Shown here one piece after another: positions 1 through 6,205 of a DNA stretch of 8,355 nucleotides. The DNA comes from DASPLH01 sp035627675. GTDB taxonomy: Bacteria > Acidobacteriota > Terriglobia > Terriglobales > Acidobacteriaceae. Both the position numbers and the translations under genes were made by a program. The stretch is taken from the NCBI GenBank assembly GCA_035627675.1, contig DASPLH010000140.1, positions 1-8,355 of the forward strand. The letters run 5' to 3'. The notes beneath the pieces were generated by a model, which saw nothing but the letters and a program-made list of their open reading frames with translations, had not been told where the DNA came from and ran no database searches. Each line of letters opens with the position of its first letter. The stretch's first letter is position 1.

Positions 1-2588
1 TCGCAGAGCAGGTGGAGCGGGACTCCGTGCTGCAGGGCGATCGAGGTTGCGCAGGCGAAGCTATCCATGAGGCCGCTGACGGTCGAGCCCTCTTTGGCCA
101 TGGTGATGAAGATCTCGCCGGGCATTCCGCTGCGGTAGAGGCCGACGGTGATGTAGCCCTCGTGTCCGGCGATGTTGAACTTGTGGGTAATCGAGATGCG
201 CTCGTCGGGCAGCTTGTGACGGTTGGCCCGCGGCGGCGCGTTCATGTCCTCTTCTTCCACGGGCGCAGACGCCTGCGCCACACTCTTCGCCTCGTCCTTC
301 TTCGTGACCAGCACCTGGTTCTTCTTGGAGCCGTCGCGGTAGATGGCTACGGCCTTGATTCCCTGGCGCCATGCCTCGACGTAGGCGTCCATGATCTCTT
401 CGACCGTGGCGGACTCGGGCATGTTGATGGTTTTGGAGATGGCTCCGGAGATGAAGGGCTGGACGGCAGCCATCATCTTCAGGTGTCCCATGTGGTGGAT
501 GGAACGCGTGCCCTTGGCCGGCTTGAACGAGCAGTCGAAGACCGCCAGGTGTTCGTCCTTGATATGCGGAGCGCCCTCGATGGTGCCGGTGGCGTCGATG
601 TAGCTGACGATGGCGTTGGCCTGGTCTTCGGTGTAGCCGAGCTTGAAGAGCGCGGAGGGGACCGTCTGGTTGACGATCTTGATCATGCCGCCGCCGACCA
701 GCTTCTTGAACTTGACGAGCGCGAGGTCGGGTTCGACGCCCGTGGTGTCGCAGTCCATCATGAAGCCGATGGTGCCGGTGGGCGCGAGTACGGTGACCTG
801 CGCGTTGCGGTAGCCGTACTTCTCGCCGTGGGCGAGGGCTTCGTCCCAGCACTGGCGCGAGGCCTCGAAGAGTTCGCGGGGCACGGAGGCGCGGCTGATG
901 TTGTTGACCGATGCGCGGTGCATGCGGATGACGTCAAGGAACGGTTCGCGGTTGATGTAGTAGCCGGGGCAGGCTCCGCCGGGAGTTCCGGCCTCGCCGT
1001 ACTGCTGGCGGAGAGCTTCGCCGGCGGCGTCGAGCGCCGGGCACTGCTCGGCGATGCGCGAGGACTGGAGGTACGCCTCTCCGCACATGATGGCCGTTAC
1101 GCAGGCAGCGTAGTCGCGTCCGGCGTCGCTGTCATAGGGCAGGCCGGAGGCCATGAGCAGGGCTCCGAGATTGGCGTAGCCGAGTCCGAGCGGACGGTAG
1201 TCGTGCGAGTTGCGTCCGATGGACTCGGTCGGGTAGCCGGAGTTGTCCACGAGGATTTCCTGCGCCGTGATGAGCACATCCACCGCATGGCGATAGGCCG
1301 CAACGTCGAAGGTCCCCGTGGGAGCGAACTTCAGCAAATTGAGCGACGCCAGGTTGCAGGCCGAGTCGTCAAGGAACATGTACTCGGAGCAAGGATTGGA
1401 GGCATTGATGCGGGCGGAGTTCTTCGACGTGTGCCATTTGTTGATGGTGGTGTCGTACTGCATGCCCGGATCGCCGCACTGCCAGGTGGCTTCGGAAATC
1501 TTGCGCAGGAGATCGCGCGCCTTGAAGGTCTGGACGACTTCGCGGGTGCGGACTCCGCGGGTGGAGAACTCGCGGTCGCGGACGACGGCTTCCATGAACT
1601 CGTCGGTGACGCGGACGGAGTTGTTGGCGTTCTGGAAGAAGATGGAGCTGTAGGCTTCGCTGTCAGGACCGCTGGCGTCGTATCCGGCAGCGGCGAGCGT
1701 GTGCGCCTTGGCTTCTTCCTTGGCCTTGCAGTCGATGAAATCGACGATGTCGGGATGGTCGATGTTGAGGATGACCATCTTGGCGGCGCGCCGGGTCTTG
1801 CCGCCGGACTTGATGACTCCGGCGAACGCGTCAAAGCCCTTCATGAACGACAGCGGGCCGGAGGCGGTGCCTCCGCCGGAGAGCTTCTCCATCGAGCCGC
1901 GCAGCGGCGAGAGGTTGGTGCCGGTGCCGGATCCCCACTTGAAGAGCATGCCTTCGGTCTTGGCCAGCGTGAGGATCGACTCCATAGTGTCGTTGATGGA
2001 GTTGATGAAGCAGGCGGAGCATTGCGGGTTCTTGTAGCCGGTGGCGCCGTACTCCACGCGGTTGAGCTCGGCGTTCCAGTGCCAGTTGGCGGCGTCGGAG
2101 TTGGGCTCGATGCGGTCGCAGCCGACGTTGAACCAGACGGGCGAGTTGAAGGCGGCGTACTGGTGCAGGAGCAGGTACACCAGTTCGTCATGGAACGTGG
2201 CGGCATCGTCAGCGGTGCGGAAGTATCCGCCGCTCAGGCCCCAATCGCGGATCGTCTCGGCGACGCGGCCGACGAGCTGGCGTACGCCGGTTTCGCGTTC
2301 GGGAGAGCCGAGCTGACCATGGAGGTACTTGCTGGCGACGATGTTGGTCGCCGTCATCGACCAGTCCTTGGGGATTTCCACGTTCTGCTGCTCGAAGATC
2401 ACGTTCCCCTTGGAGTCGGTGATCTGAGCCGTGCGCAGCTCCCACTCGATTTCGCCGTAGGGCGAAACGCCGGACTTGGTGAAATGACGCTTGAACTGGA
2501 GTCCTGCCGCCTTGCGCTTCTGGGACTTGCCGGCGCTGGCCGGGACCTGGACCTCGCTGGTCACTTTCTTATCGCTGACTTCGGCCAT
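1..2588 (-). CDS. nrdJ: Adenosylcobalamin-dependent (class II) ribonucleotide reductase, C-terminus missing
   Basis: This cytosolic enzyme reduces ribonucleotides to deoxyribonucleotides, using adenosylcobalamin to make a thiyl radical, so it works with or without oxygen. The frame is open for 862 residues from the ATG at 2588 to the left edge, and the gene continues beyond it. The active site is recognisable. The motif NPCSEY (398-403) holds the expected radical cysteine C400 with N398 and E402. C190 (in QCSAC) and C411 (in SACNLAS) fit the redox pair, and the 11-residue C400-C411 spacing matches the known class II pattern. PTGTIG lies at 603-608. From about residue 799 a TSCPD-type C-terminal domain begins (SITHKFNIAGHEGYITVGLY). 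The family usually ends with a cysteine-rich tail, which would lie outside the window. An AAGGAG ribosome site 10 bases upstream supports the start. I see no intein, frameshift or ATP-cone. I could not recognise an NrdR box or cobalamin riboswitch upstream. Family assignment is secure. Confidence 0.96.
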   Translation of the reverse strand, partial: MAEVSDKKVTSEVQVPASAGKSQKRKAAGLQFKRHFTKSGVSPYGEIEWELRTAQITDSKGNVIFEQQNVEIPKDWSMTATNIVASKYLHGQLGSPERETGVRQLVGRVAETIRDWGLSGGYFRTADDAATFHDELVYLLLHQYAAFNSPVWFNVGCDRIEPNSDAANWHWNAELNRVEYGATGYKNPQCSACFINSINDTMESILTLAKTEGMLFKWGSGTGTNLSPLRGSMEKLSGGGTASGPLSFMKGFDAFAGVIKSGGKTRRAAKMVILNIDHPDIVDFIDCKAKEEAKAHTLAAAGYDASGPDSEAYSSIFFQNANNSVRVTDEFMEAVVRDREFSTRGVRTREVVQTFKARDLLRKISEATWQCGDPGMQYDTTINKWHTSKNSARINASNPCSEYMFLDDSACNLASLNLLKFAPTGTFDVAAYRHAVDVLITAQEILVDNSGYPTESIGRNSHDYRPLGLGYANLGALLMASGLPYDSDAGRDYAACVTAIMCGEAYLQSSRIAEQCPALDAAGEALRQQYGEAGTPGGACPGYYINREPFLDVIRMHRASVNNISRASVPRELFEASRQCWDEALAHGEKYGYRNAQVTVLAPTGTIGFMMDCDTTGVEPDLALVKFKKLVGGGMIKIVNQTVPSALFKLGYTEDQANAIVSYIDATGTIEGAPHIKDEHLAVFDCSFKPAKGTRSIHHMGHLKMMAAVQPFISGAISKTINMPESATVEEIMDAYVEAWRQGIKAVAIYRDGSKKNQVLVTKKDEAKSVAQASAPVEEEDMNAPPRANRHKLPDERISITHKFNIAGHEGYITVGLYRSGMPGEIFITMAKEGSTVSGLMDSFACATSIALQHGVPLHLLC

Positions 2589-2598
2589 CTTCTATCTG

Positions 2599-2604
2599 CT
2601 CCTT
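2599..2604 (-). promoter_or_regulatory. Shine-Dalgarno site of nrdJ
   Basis: On the minus strand AAGGAG is followed by 10 bases and then the ATG at 2588. This is a strong ribosome-binding site at an acceptable distance, and it decides the nrdJ start. No clear -10/-35 pair was found above it. Confidence 0.7.
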
Positions 2605-2665
2605 AACTATCTGTTGGGCCGTTTCTTGTGTGCCGGGGCTGAGCCCCGCCGTATTCCATTCACAT

Positions 2666-2696
2666 CCCACGTTCGCCAACCGCGGGCGGACGTGGG
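2666..2696. repeat. Palindrome of the CCCACGT type, copy A
   Basis: Arms CCCACGTTCGCC (2666-2677) and GGCGGACGTGGG (2685-2696) pair over 12 positions with one G-T wobble around a 7-base loop. The CCCACGTT outer part is shared with the palindrome at 6167-6194, which suggests a dispersed family. It lies about 80 bases upstream of nrdJ, so it could also form in that leader. Confidence 0.75.
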
Positions 2697-2720
2697 GCAC
2701 CGTGCGGTTCGCTCGATTTT

Positions 2721-2736
2721 GGGGACAAGAGTCCCC
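2721..2736. repeat. Inverted repeat GGGGAC-AAGA-GTCCCC
   Basis: A perfect 6-bp stem with a 4-base loop. Read on the minus strand it is followed by CAAAATCG, too poor in T to be a good terminator. GGGGAC...GTCCCC elements are a kind I associate with acidobacterial intergenic repeats; that association is from memory. Confidence 0.65.
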
Positions 2737-2776
2737 AGCGCCGCCGATCGCTGACTTGCGACCATGGCGACGTTGT

Positions 2777-2793
2777 GCCGCGGACGTCGCGGC
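2777..2793. repeat. Inverted repeat GCCGCG-GACGT-CGCGGC
   Basis: A perfect 6-bp, all-GC stem with a 5-base loop. It has no adjacent T-tract, so it is not a typical intrinsic terminator. It belongs to the hairpin series upstream of nrdJ. Confidence 0.6.
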
Positions 2794-2952
2794 AATCCCC
2801 GAGCCGGCGTCCCGTGCCACCGCAGCAAACAGGACCCGAGAGCTGCTTTGAGAGAACTACGAGCACCACGGCAAGCCAGGCACGCCGAGGCACTCCGACA
2901 AGACTCACCGCTCGCGGCGATGAGCTGTGATTTGGCACTGCCGATACCACCT

Positions 2953-2998
2953 CGGGAGACATCTCCCGTCGCCGGAACGTCACCTCTGGCATTCCGGC
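2953..2998. repeat. Two adjacent hairpins
   Basis: CGGGAGA (2953-2959) pairs with TCTCCCG (2962-2968). The nominal loop is 2 bases, so in practice the innermost pair would open to give a 4-base loop. Two bases later GCCGGAA (2971-2977) pairs with TTCCGGC (2992-2998) around a 14-base loop. Two perfect 7-bp stems only 2 bases apart suggest a structured transcript, although high GC makes chance stems commoner. Confidence 0.6.
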
Positions 2999-3074
2999 CA
3001 GACCGTTTACCCACCCAAATCTGTGGCGCGATCTGCGCGGCATCCGATGACTGCGCGGCTGCCGTCCATCCCAC

Positions 3075-3098
3075 AGGTCCCGAAGGACCTCCCCACGT
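3075..3098. repeat. AGGTCC-CGAA-GGACCT hairpin with CCCCACGT tail
   Basis: A perfect 6-bp stem (3075-3080 with 3085-3090) is closed by a CGAA loop. The right arm runs into CCCCACGT. The 14 bases GGACCTCCCCACGT (3085-3098) recur exactly at 6161-6174, the left flank and arm of the palindrome there. This looks like a partial copy of the same repeat family, lacking its right half. Confidence 0.65.
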
Positions 3099-3390
3099 GG
3101 ATGCGAACAGTACTCCCGGATGTTGTACGTGTCAAGGGGGTACCGCAATATGTTGTATTTTAAATCCTTACGCCTGACAAAACCAGCCCCATGGCACCTT
3201 TCGGAGCTTTTGAACCGCCTGGGATTGCAGGGATTGGGGTTTACGGCTCCCGTGCCCGTGCGAACTGCTGGGTGTCCCGACCGATCCGAGGTTTCGAGGC
3301 TGGGCGAAACCGAACCCGAGAGTACGGCTCAAGGGGGTTGGAATCAATCACCCAAGTTTGGTGCAAGTGTGGAAAAACGGTGCAAATGCA

Positions 3391-3428
3391 GTTTCGAGTT
3401 TCAGGTTTCGAGTTTCGGGTTTCGAGGG
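3391..3428. repeat. Heptanucleotide tandem repeat, five units
   Basis: Five consecutive 7-base units read GTTTCGA, GTTTCAG, GTTTCGA, GTTTCGG, GTTTCGA, followed by GGG. The first five bases are invariant and the last two vary. A related run of GAGTTTC units starts at the stop codon of cysS (5964). Short heptad arrays of this sort usually arise by slippage and sit between genes. Confidence 0.85.
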
Positions 3429-3511
3429 TAGGTAGCGTGGCGAAGGCTCCAACAATTCCAAGTAGGTTGGTGCAAGTATTGAAACAGAACCAACTCTGGG
3501 CCACCTGCGGG

Positions 3512-3583
3512 AGGTCCTTCGACTCGAACTCGCATCCGCGACTGCGTCGCGTTCTGTTGCGAGTTCTCGCTCAGGATGACGTC
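3512..3583 (+). repeat. 72-bp direct repeat, left copy
   Basis: These 72 bases recur without a mismatch at 4244-4315, in the same orientation and 732 bases away. Inside are nested inverted repeats: GAACTCGCA (3526-3534) with TGCGAGTTC (3558-3566), enclosing GCGAC-TGC-GTCGC (3538-3550). The outer ends AGGTCCTTCGACTCG and CGCTCAGGATGACGTC are of the dispersed type seen in acidobacterial intergenic sequence (from memory). The two copies bracket the membrane-protein gene. Confidence 0.95.
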
Positions 3584-3621
3584 CCCAGCACTGCCCAAAA
3601 ACGCCAGGAGGGACTTCGGTT

Positions 3622-4161
3622 CTACCTCGGGCTTGTGGCGCTTGCACGTTGAAACATCAGCGCGGAGGAGACAAACAGCGCGACGAAGATCCCGTTCAGA
3701 ACGAACACACCCAACACACCTGCGGTGAACGGGGGCCTCCAGATGATCACCGCGATGACGGGGACCAACATCTGGGCGAGCGCCGTGGCGTACAACGCGC
3801 GTGCCATTCCATGTGGCTGGAGTCGCGCAACGATCGCACCGACGATCCCGACGGCGAGCACCCCGACATACATCACGTTGGCGGGGTTGTCCTCGCTTCC
3901 AATGATGCCCACGGCGAGGTTCATCCAGACAAGGATGAGTGATGTGGCTACGGCCAGGCCGACGGCGACGCGGTAGGCGGTATTGCCCGTCCTTTTCGCT
4001 ACCAACTCATAGGTGAGACCGGCGCCGAACAGGAGGACGCCGGCAACAACGAAGTCGGACGGGGTCCAGACCACTTCATCGGTGAACTGCATTGCCGCCA
4101 GGGGCACCAGCAGGACGCAGGCTGTCGCGAGCGCAAGGCGGAGGATGTTCTTGGTTTTCAT
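3622..4161 (-). CDS. Small six-helix integral membrane protein, function unknown
   Basis: The 179-residue product is almost entirely hydrophobic. Likely membrane segments are at about 6-24, 36-54, 65-87, 96-113, 119-140 and 145-170. Short polar loops lie between them: TDEVVWTPSD at 27-36, AKRTGNTAYR at 55-64, GSEDNPAN at 88-95 and RLQPHGMAR at 113-121. Conserved-looking spots are W32, the SEDNPAN loop and W141. I recall unnamed homologues in other soil bacteria but know no function, and I assign none. The start is a choice. The ATG at 4161 opens directly into a first helix, but its ribosome site is weak (GGGAGAA about 15 bases upstream). An in-frame GTG at 4209 would add 16 residues, but it lies within the palindrome at 4204-4229 and is less likely. 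The gene stands alone, divergent from cysS, with an exact 72-bp repeat on each side. Confidence 0.8.
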   Translation of the reverse strand: MKTKNILRLALATACVLLVPLAAMQFTDEVVWTPSDFVVAGVLLFGAGLTYELVAKRTGNTAYRVAVGLAVATSLILVWMNLAVGIIGSEDNPANVMYVGVLAVGIVGAIVARLQPHGMARALYATALAQMLVPVIAVIIWRPPFTAGVLGVFVLNGIFVALFVSSALMFQRASATSPR

Positions 4162-4203
4162 GGTCACGGATGTCCAGTTCTCCCTGAAGATTGTATGCCA
4201 GTT

Positions 4204-4229
4204 CCCCACCTTAGCTTTGCGAAGTGGGG
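4204..4229. repeat. Palindrome of the CCCCAC...GTGGGG type, copy B
   Basis: Arms CCCCAC (4204-4209) and GTGGGG (4224-4229) flank the core CTTAGCTTTGCGAA. The core and the trailing CGC closely match the element at 6167-6194 (GTTAGCTTCGCGAAAC), with a few substitutions and a small length change, so the two are related copies. Confidence 0.8.
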
Positions 4230-4243
4230 CGCCTTGGGCCGAC

Positions 4244-4315
4244 AGGTCCTTCGACTCGAACTCGCATCCGCGACTGCGTCGCGTTCTGTTGCGAGTTCTC
4301 GCTCAGGATGACGTC
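4244..4315 (+). repeat. 72-bp direct repeat, right copy
   Basis: It is identical over 72 bases to 3512-3583 and in the same orientation. Identity ends abruptly: the bases just outside differ at both ends (G versus C before, C versus T after). The copy lies between the membrane-protein gene and the cysS promoter region. Confidence 0.95.
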
Positions 4316-4416
4316 TCTGTGTTGCGAAGGGTCGGGCGAGGGCTCGCCATCTGCGCCTGGGAACACTCCAGCCGATTTCCGCTCGCACGCCAAGCCGGGA
4401 GCGGCTGGCCTTACAG

Positions 4417-4446
4417 TTGCCGCTTGGGTTCTTGCGCCCATAGAAT
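4417..4446 (+). promoter_or_regulatory. Candidate sigma70-type promoter of cysS
   Basis: TTGCCG (4417-4422) is separated by 18 bases from TAGAAT (4441-4446). The -10 matches consensus at five of six positions and the -35 at four of six. Transcription would start near 4453, giving a leader of about 25 bases before the ATG at 4477. This is a sequence match only. Confidence 0.45.
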
Positions 4447-4476
4447 CGAAGGTTCTCCCGAATTGATTGGATTCTT

Positions 4477-5964
4477 ATGGCGCTACAGCTCTTCAACACA
4501 CTTTCCGGCAAGATCGAGGAATTTCAACCCGCGGAAGACAACACGGTCCGCTTCTACGCTTGCGGTCCTACGGTCTATGACTACGGGCACATCGGCAATT
4601 TCCGCACGTTTGTCGCGGTCGATCTGCTGCGGCGGTATCTGCGCCAGAGCGGGTTTAAGACCAGGCACGTCATGAACATCACCGACGTGGACGACAAGAT
4701 CATCCGCAACGCTTCGCAGCGCGGGATGTCGATCTTCGACTACACGAAGAAGTACACGCAGGCGTTCCTGGACGACATGCAGACGCTGGCGATCGAACAG
4801 CCGGAGATGATCGTCAAAGCCACGGATCACATCGACGAGATGGCGCAGTTCATCGAGGACCTGGCGGCCAAGGACGTGGCGTACAGGACCGAGGAGGGCT
4901 CGTACTACTTCCGCATCGCGAAGTTCCCCCAGTACGGCAAGCTCAGCAAGAAGGATTTCGCGGGCATGACGGACGGCGCGCGCGTGGATGTGGATGAGTA
5001 CGACAAGGACAACGCGCGCGACTTCGCGCTGTGGAAGGCTCCGAAGGAAGGCGAGTTCAGCTGGGAGACGAAGATCGGGGCGGGGCGTCCGGGGTGGCAC
5101 ATTGAGTGCTCCACTATGAGCATGAAGTACCTGGGTGAGACCTTTGACCTGCATGCGGGCGGCGAGGACCTGATCTTCCCGCACCACGAAAACGAAGTGG
5201 CGCAGAGCGAAGCGCATACGGGCAAGACGTTTGCGCGCTTCTGGATGCACGCGCGCTTCCTGCTGGTCGAGGGCCAGAAAATGTCGAAGTCGCTGGGGAA
5301 CTTCTACACCCTGCGCGACCTTGTGCTGATGGGACACAAGCCTTCGTCGATCCGTTTCCTGCTGTCTTCAGTGCCGTATCGCAAGCAGTTGAACTTCACG
5401 TTCGACGGCCTGACGCAGGCGGCGACCTCCGTGGAGCGTCTGCGGAATTTCAAGCTGCGGCTGGAGACCTCGGCATGGCCGGAGGGAAAGAACGCGCAGC
5501 TTTCGCAGCTCACCGCAACGATCCGGGAAGAGATGCGGGCGGCGATGGACGACGACCTGAACACGGCGCGCATGCTGGGGGCGATCTTCGACCTGGTGCG
5601 CGATGCCAACGGAATGGCCGATGGCGGCAACCTTCAGAAAGAGAATGTGCCGGAACTGTTAGGCGCCCTGGGGCAGTTCGACGGGATCTTCGACGTCATG
5701 AACGACAACGACGCCGCGAAAGTGAAAACGGTCGTCGAGTGGGCGCAGGCGGAAGGCAAGGCCGACAAGATCAGCGAGGCCACGCTGGACATTGCGAAAT
5801 CGGCGGCGCTGAGCGATGCGCAGGTGGAAGAACTCGTGGCCAAACATTCGGAGGCGCGCAAGAACAGGGATTTCAAGACCAGCGACGCGATCCGCAATCA
5901 GCTGGCGGAAGAAGGCATCCTCCTGGAGAACACCAAGGATGGCGTGCGGTGGAAGAGAAAGTAG
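4477..5964 (+). CDS. cysS: Cysteinyl-tRNA synthetase
   Basis: This class I enzyme charges tRNA-Cys with cysteine in the cytosol, using ATP. The 495-residue product is complete and slightly longer than the 461 residues of the E. coli protein. The nucleotide-binding signature is GHIGN (37-41, in the HIGH position) and the second is KMSKS (268-272). The zinc ligands that select cysteine are all present: C29 in YACGPTVYD, C211 in ECSTMS, and H236 and E240 in FPHHENE, with the same spacing as in E. coli. The catalytic Rossmann part covers roughly 1-290, followed by a helical C-terminal part. The end (KNRDFKTSDAIRNQLAEEGI, then LLENTKDGVRWKRK) is typical of the family. The start ATG has only a weak upstream purine run (GGA in ATTGGATTC). 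It appears to be monocistronic: the upstream neighbour is divergent and the downstream neighbour is on the opposite strand. Confidence 0.98.
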   Translation: MALQLFNTLSGKIEEFQPAEDNTVRFYACGPTVYDYGHIGNFRTFVAVDLLRRYLRQSGFKTRHVMNITDVDDKIIRNASQRGMSIFDYTKKYTQAFLDDMQTLAIEQPEMIVKATDHIDEMAQFIEDLAAKDVAYRTEEGSYYFRIAKFPQYGKLSKKDFAGMTDGARVDVDEYDKDNARDFALWKAPKEGEFSWETKIGAGRPGWHIECSTMSMKYLGETFDLHAGGEDLIFPHHENEVAQSEAHTGKTFARFWMHARFLLVEGQKMSKSLGNFYTLRDLVLMGHKPSSIRFLLSSVPYRKQLNFTFDGLTQAATSVERLRNFKLRLETSAWPEGKNAQLSQLTATIREEMRAAMDDDLNTARMLGAIFDLVRDANGMADGGNLQKENVPELLGALGQFDGIFDVMNDNDAAKVKTVVEWAQAEGKADKISEATLDIAKSAALSDAQVEELVAKHSEARKNRDFKTSDAIRNQLAEEGILLENTKDGVRWKRK

Positions 5965-5984
5965 AGTTTCGAGTTTCCGGGTTC
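5964..5984. repeat. Short heptad repeat at the cysS stop
   Basis: GAGTTTC (5964-5970), GAGTTTC (5971-5977) and the related CGGGTTC (5978-5984) follow one another and begin on the last base of the cysS stop codon. The motif is a phase-shifted relative of the GTTTCGA array at 3391-3428. Confidence 0.65.
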
Positions 5985-5989
5985 CGGAG

Positions 5990-6015
5990 GCGCGGGCTTT
6001 GGCCCGCGCTTCTTT
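5990..6015 (+). terminator. Probable intrinsic terminator of cysS
   Basis: GCGCGGGC (5990-5997) pairs perfectly with GCCCGCGC (6002-6009) around a TTTG loop, and TTCTTTAAT follows. It lies 25 bases past the cysS stop. The T-tract is interrupted, so termination efficiency is uncertain, and the stem may be one of the dispersed repeats reused as a terminator. Confidence 0.55.
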
Positions 6016-6060
6016 AATCCCACATCTGTTCCGCAAGTGTGGGCCACCGATTTCGATTCA

Positions 6061-6090
6061 GGGGCTAAAGCCCCGCAGGTGCCGGGGCTT
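6061..6090. repeat. GGGGCT-AA-AGCCCC hairpin with an alternative pairing
   Basis: GGGGCT (6061-6066) can pair with AGCCCC (6069-6074). The same middle arm, as AAGCCCC (6068-6074), can instead pair with GGGGCTT (6084-6090). The two hairpins exclude each other. This GGGGCTAAAGCCCC element is one I associate with acidobacterial intergenic repeats, from memory. Confidence 0.7.
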
Positions 6091-6095
6091 GTGTC

Positions 6096-6115
6096 GGCAC
6101 GCCTGAAGGCGTGCC
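6096..6115. repeat. GGCACGCCT-GA-AGGCGTGCC hairpin
   Basis: Perfect 9-bp arms (6096-6104 and 6107-6115) nominally leave only two unpaired bases; in practice the stem would open to a larger loop. It is part of the hairpin series between cysS and the 89-residue gene. Confidence 0.75.
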
Positions 6116-6123
6116 CTGATACG

Positions 6124-6137
6124 CTTCGCCCGCGAAG
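6124..6137. repeat. CTTCGC-CC-GCGAAG inverted repeat
   Basis: Perfect 6-bp arms around CC, 8 bases after the preceding hairpin. No T-tract is adjacent, so a terminator role is not supported. Confidence 0.55.
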
Positions 6138-6166
6138 AACTCCCACATTCATCTTTCGATGGACCT

Positions 6167-6194
6167 CCCCACGTTAGCTTCGCGAAACGTGGGG
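6167..6194. repeat. Palindrome CCCCACGT...ACGTGGGG, copy C
   Basis: Perfect 8-bp arms (6167-6174 and 6187-6194) enclose TAGCTTCGCGAA. It is the best-preserved member of the family also seen at 4204-4229 and, more distantly, 2666-2696. It lies 11 bases beyond the stop of the minus-strand 89-residue gene and could act as a 3' stem for that transcript. It has no T-run on that strand. Confidence 0.8.
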
Positions 6195-6205
6195 CGCGCT
6201 GTGAG

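Larger units (their letters stand above)
2605..3180. other. Gene-free, hairpin-rich region upstream of nrdJ
   Basis: No reading frame here looks like a protein. Frames of 80-160 codons exist on both strands, but they overlap one another, are rich in Arg, Pro, Ser and Cys, and show no domain or good ribosome site. The stretch instead holds a series of inverted repeats at 2666-2696, 2721-2736, 2777-2793, 2953-2968, 2971-2998 and 3075-3090, each listed separately. It may contain the nrdJ promoter and leader, a structured RNA, or an accumulation of dispersed repeats. Primary sequence alone does not decide. Confidence 0.6.
3181..3621. other. Gene-free region with dispersed repeats
   Basis: This is the second half of the gap between nrdJ and the membrane-protein gene. 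The one longer plus-strand frame (3191-3652) runs straight through the heptanucleotide repeat and the 72-bp repeat and resembles no protein I recognise. What the region does hold is three GGTGCAA boxes (3360-3366, 3379-3385, 3469-3475), a heptanucleotide array and a 72-bp repeat copy, each discussed separately. Confidence 0.6.
4162..4476. other. Divergent intergenic region between the membrane-protein gene and cysS
   Basis: This 315-base gap serves as the upstream region of both neighbours. From left to right it holds the palindrome at 4204-4229, the right copy of the 72-bp repeat at 4244-4315, about 100 bases without visible structure, and a candidate promoter for cysS at 4417-4446. I found no T-box features upstream of cysS: the leader after the candidate promoter would be only about 25-30 bases long. 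Confidence 0.6.

Noticed and set aside
12..2606. An 864-codon open frame on the plus strand
   Set aside because: It lies antisense to nrdJ along its whole visible length. The minus-strand protein has all class II reductase motifs. The plus-strand translation resembles no family and is rich in Gly, Val, Asp and Arg. It stays open because of GC-rich codon use in the real gene.
2660..3148. Frames of up to 162 codons between nrdJ and the membrane-protein gene
   Set aside because: Overlapping frames exist on both strands at once, none has a plausible ribosome site or recognisable domain, and they cross several hairpins.
2589..3180. A cobalamin riboswitch or RNase P RNA upstream of nrdJ
   Set aside because: I looked on both strands for the B12-box core, the GCCACTG-type element and the conserved RNase P segments (such as GAGGAAAGTCCGGGC). 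None is present in recognisable form. A covariance search would be more sensitive.
3391..4315. A CRISPR array formed by the repeats
   Set aside because: The heptads have no spacers, and the 72-bp repeat has only two copies, 732 bases apart and separated by a gene. No cas gene is present.
3512..4315. An insertion sequence or composite transposon
   Set aside because: There is no transposase, the bracketed gene encodes a membrane protein, and I saw no target-site duplication next to the repeat ends.
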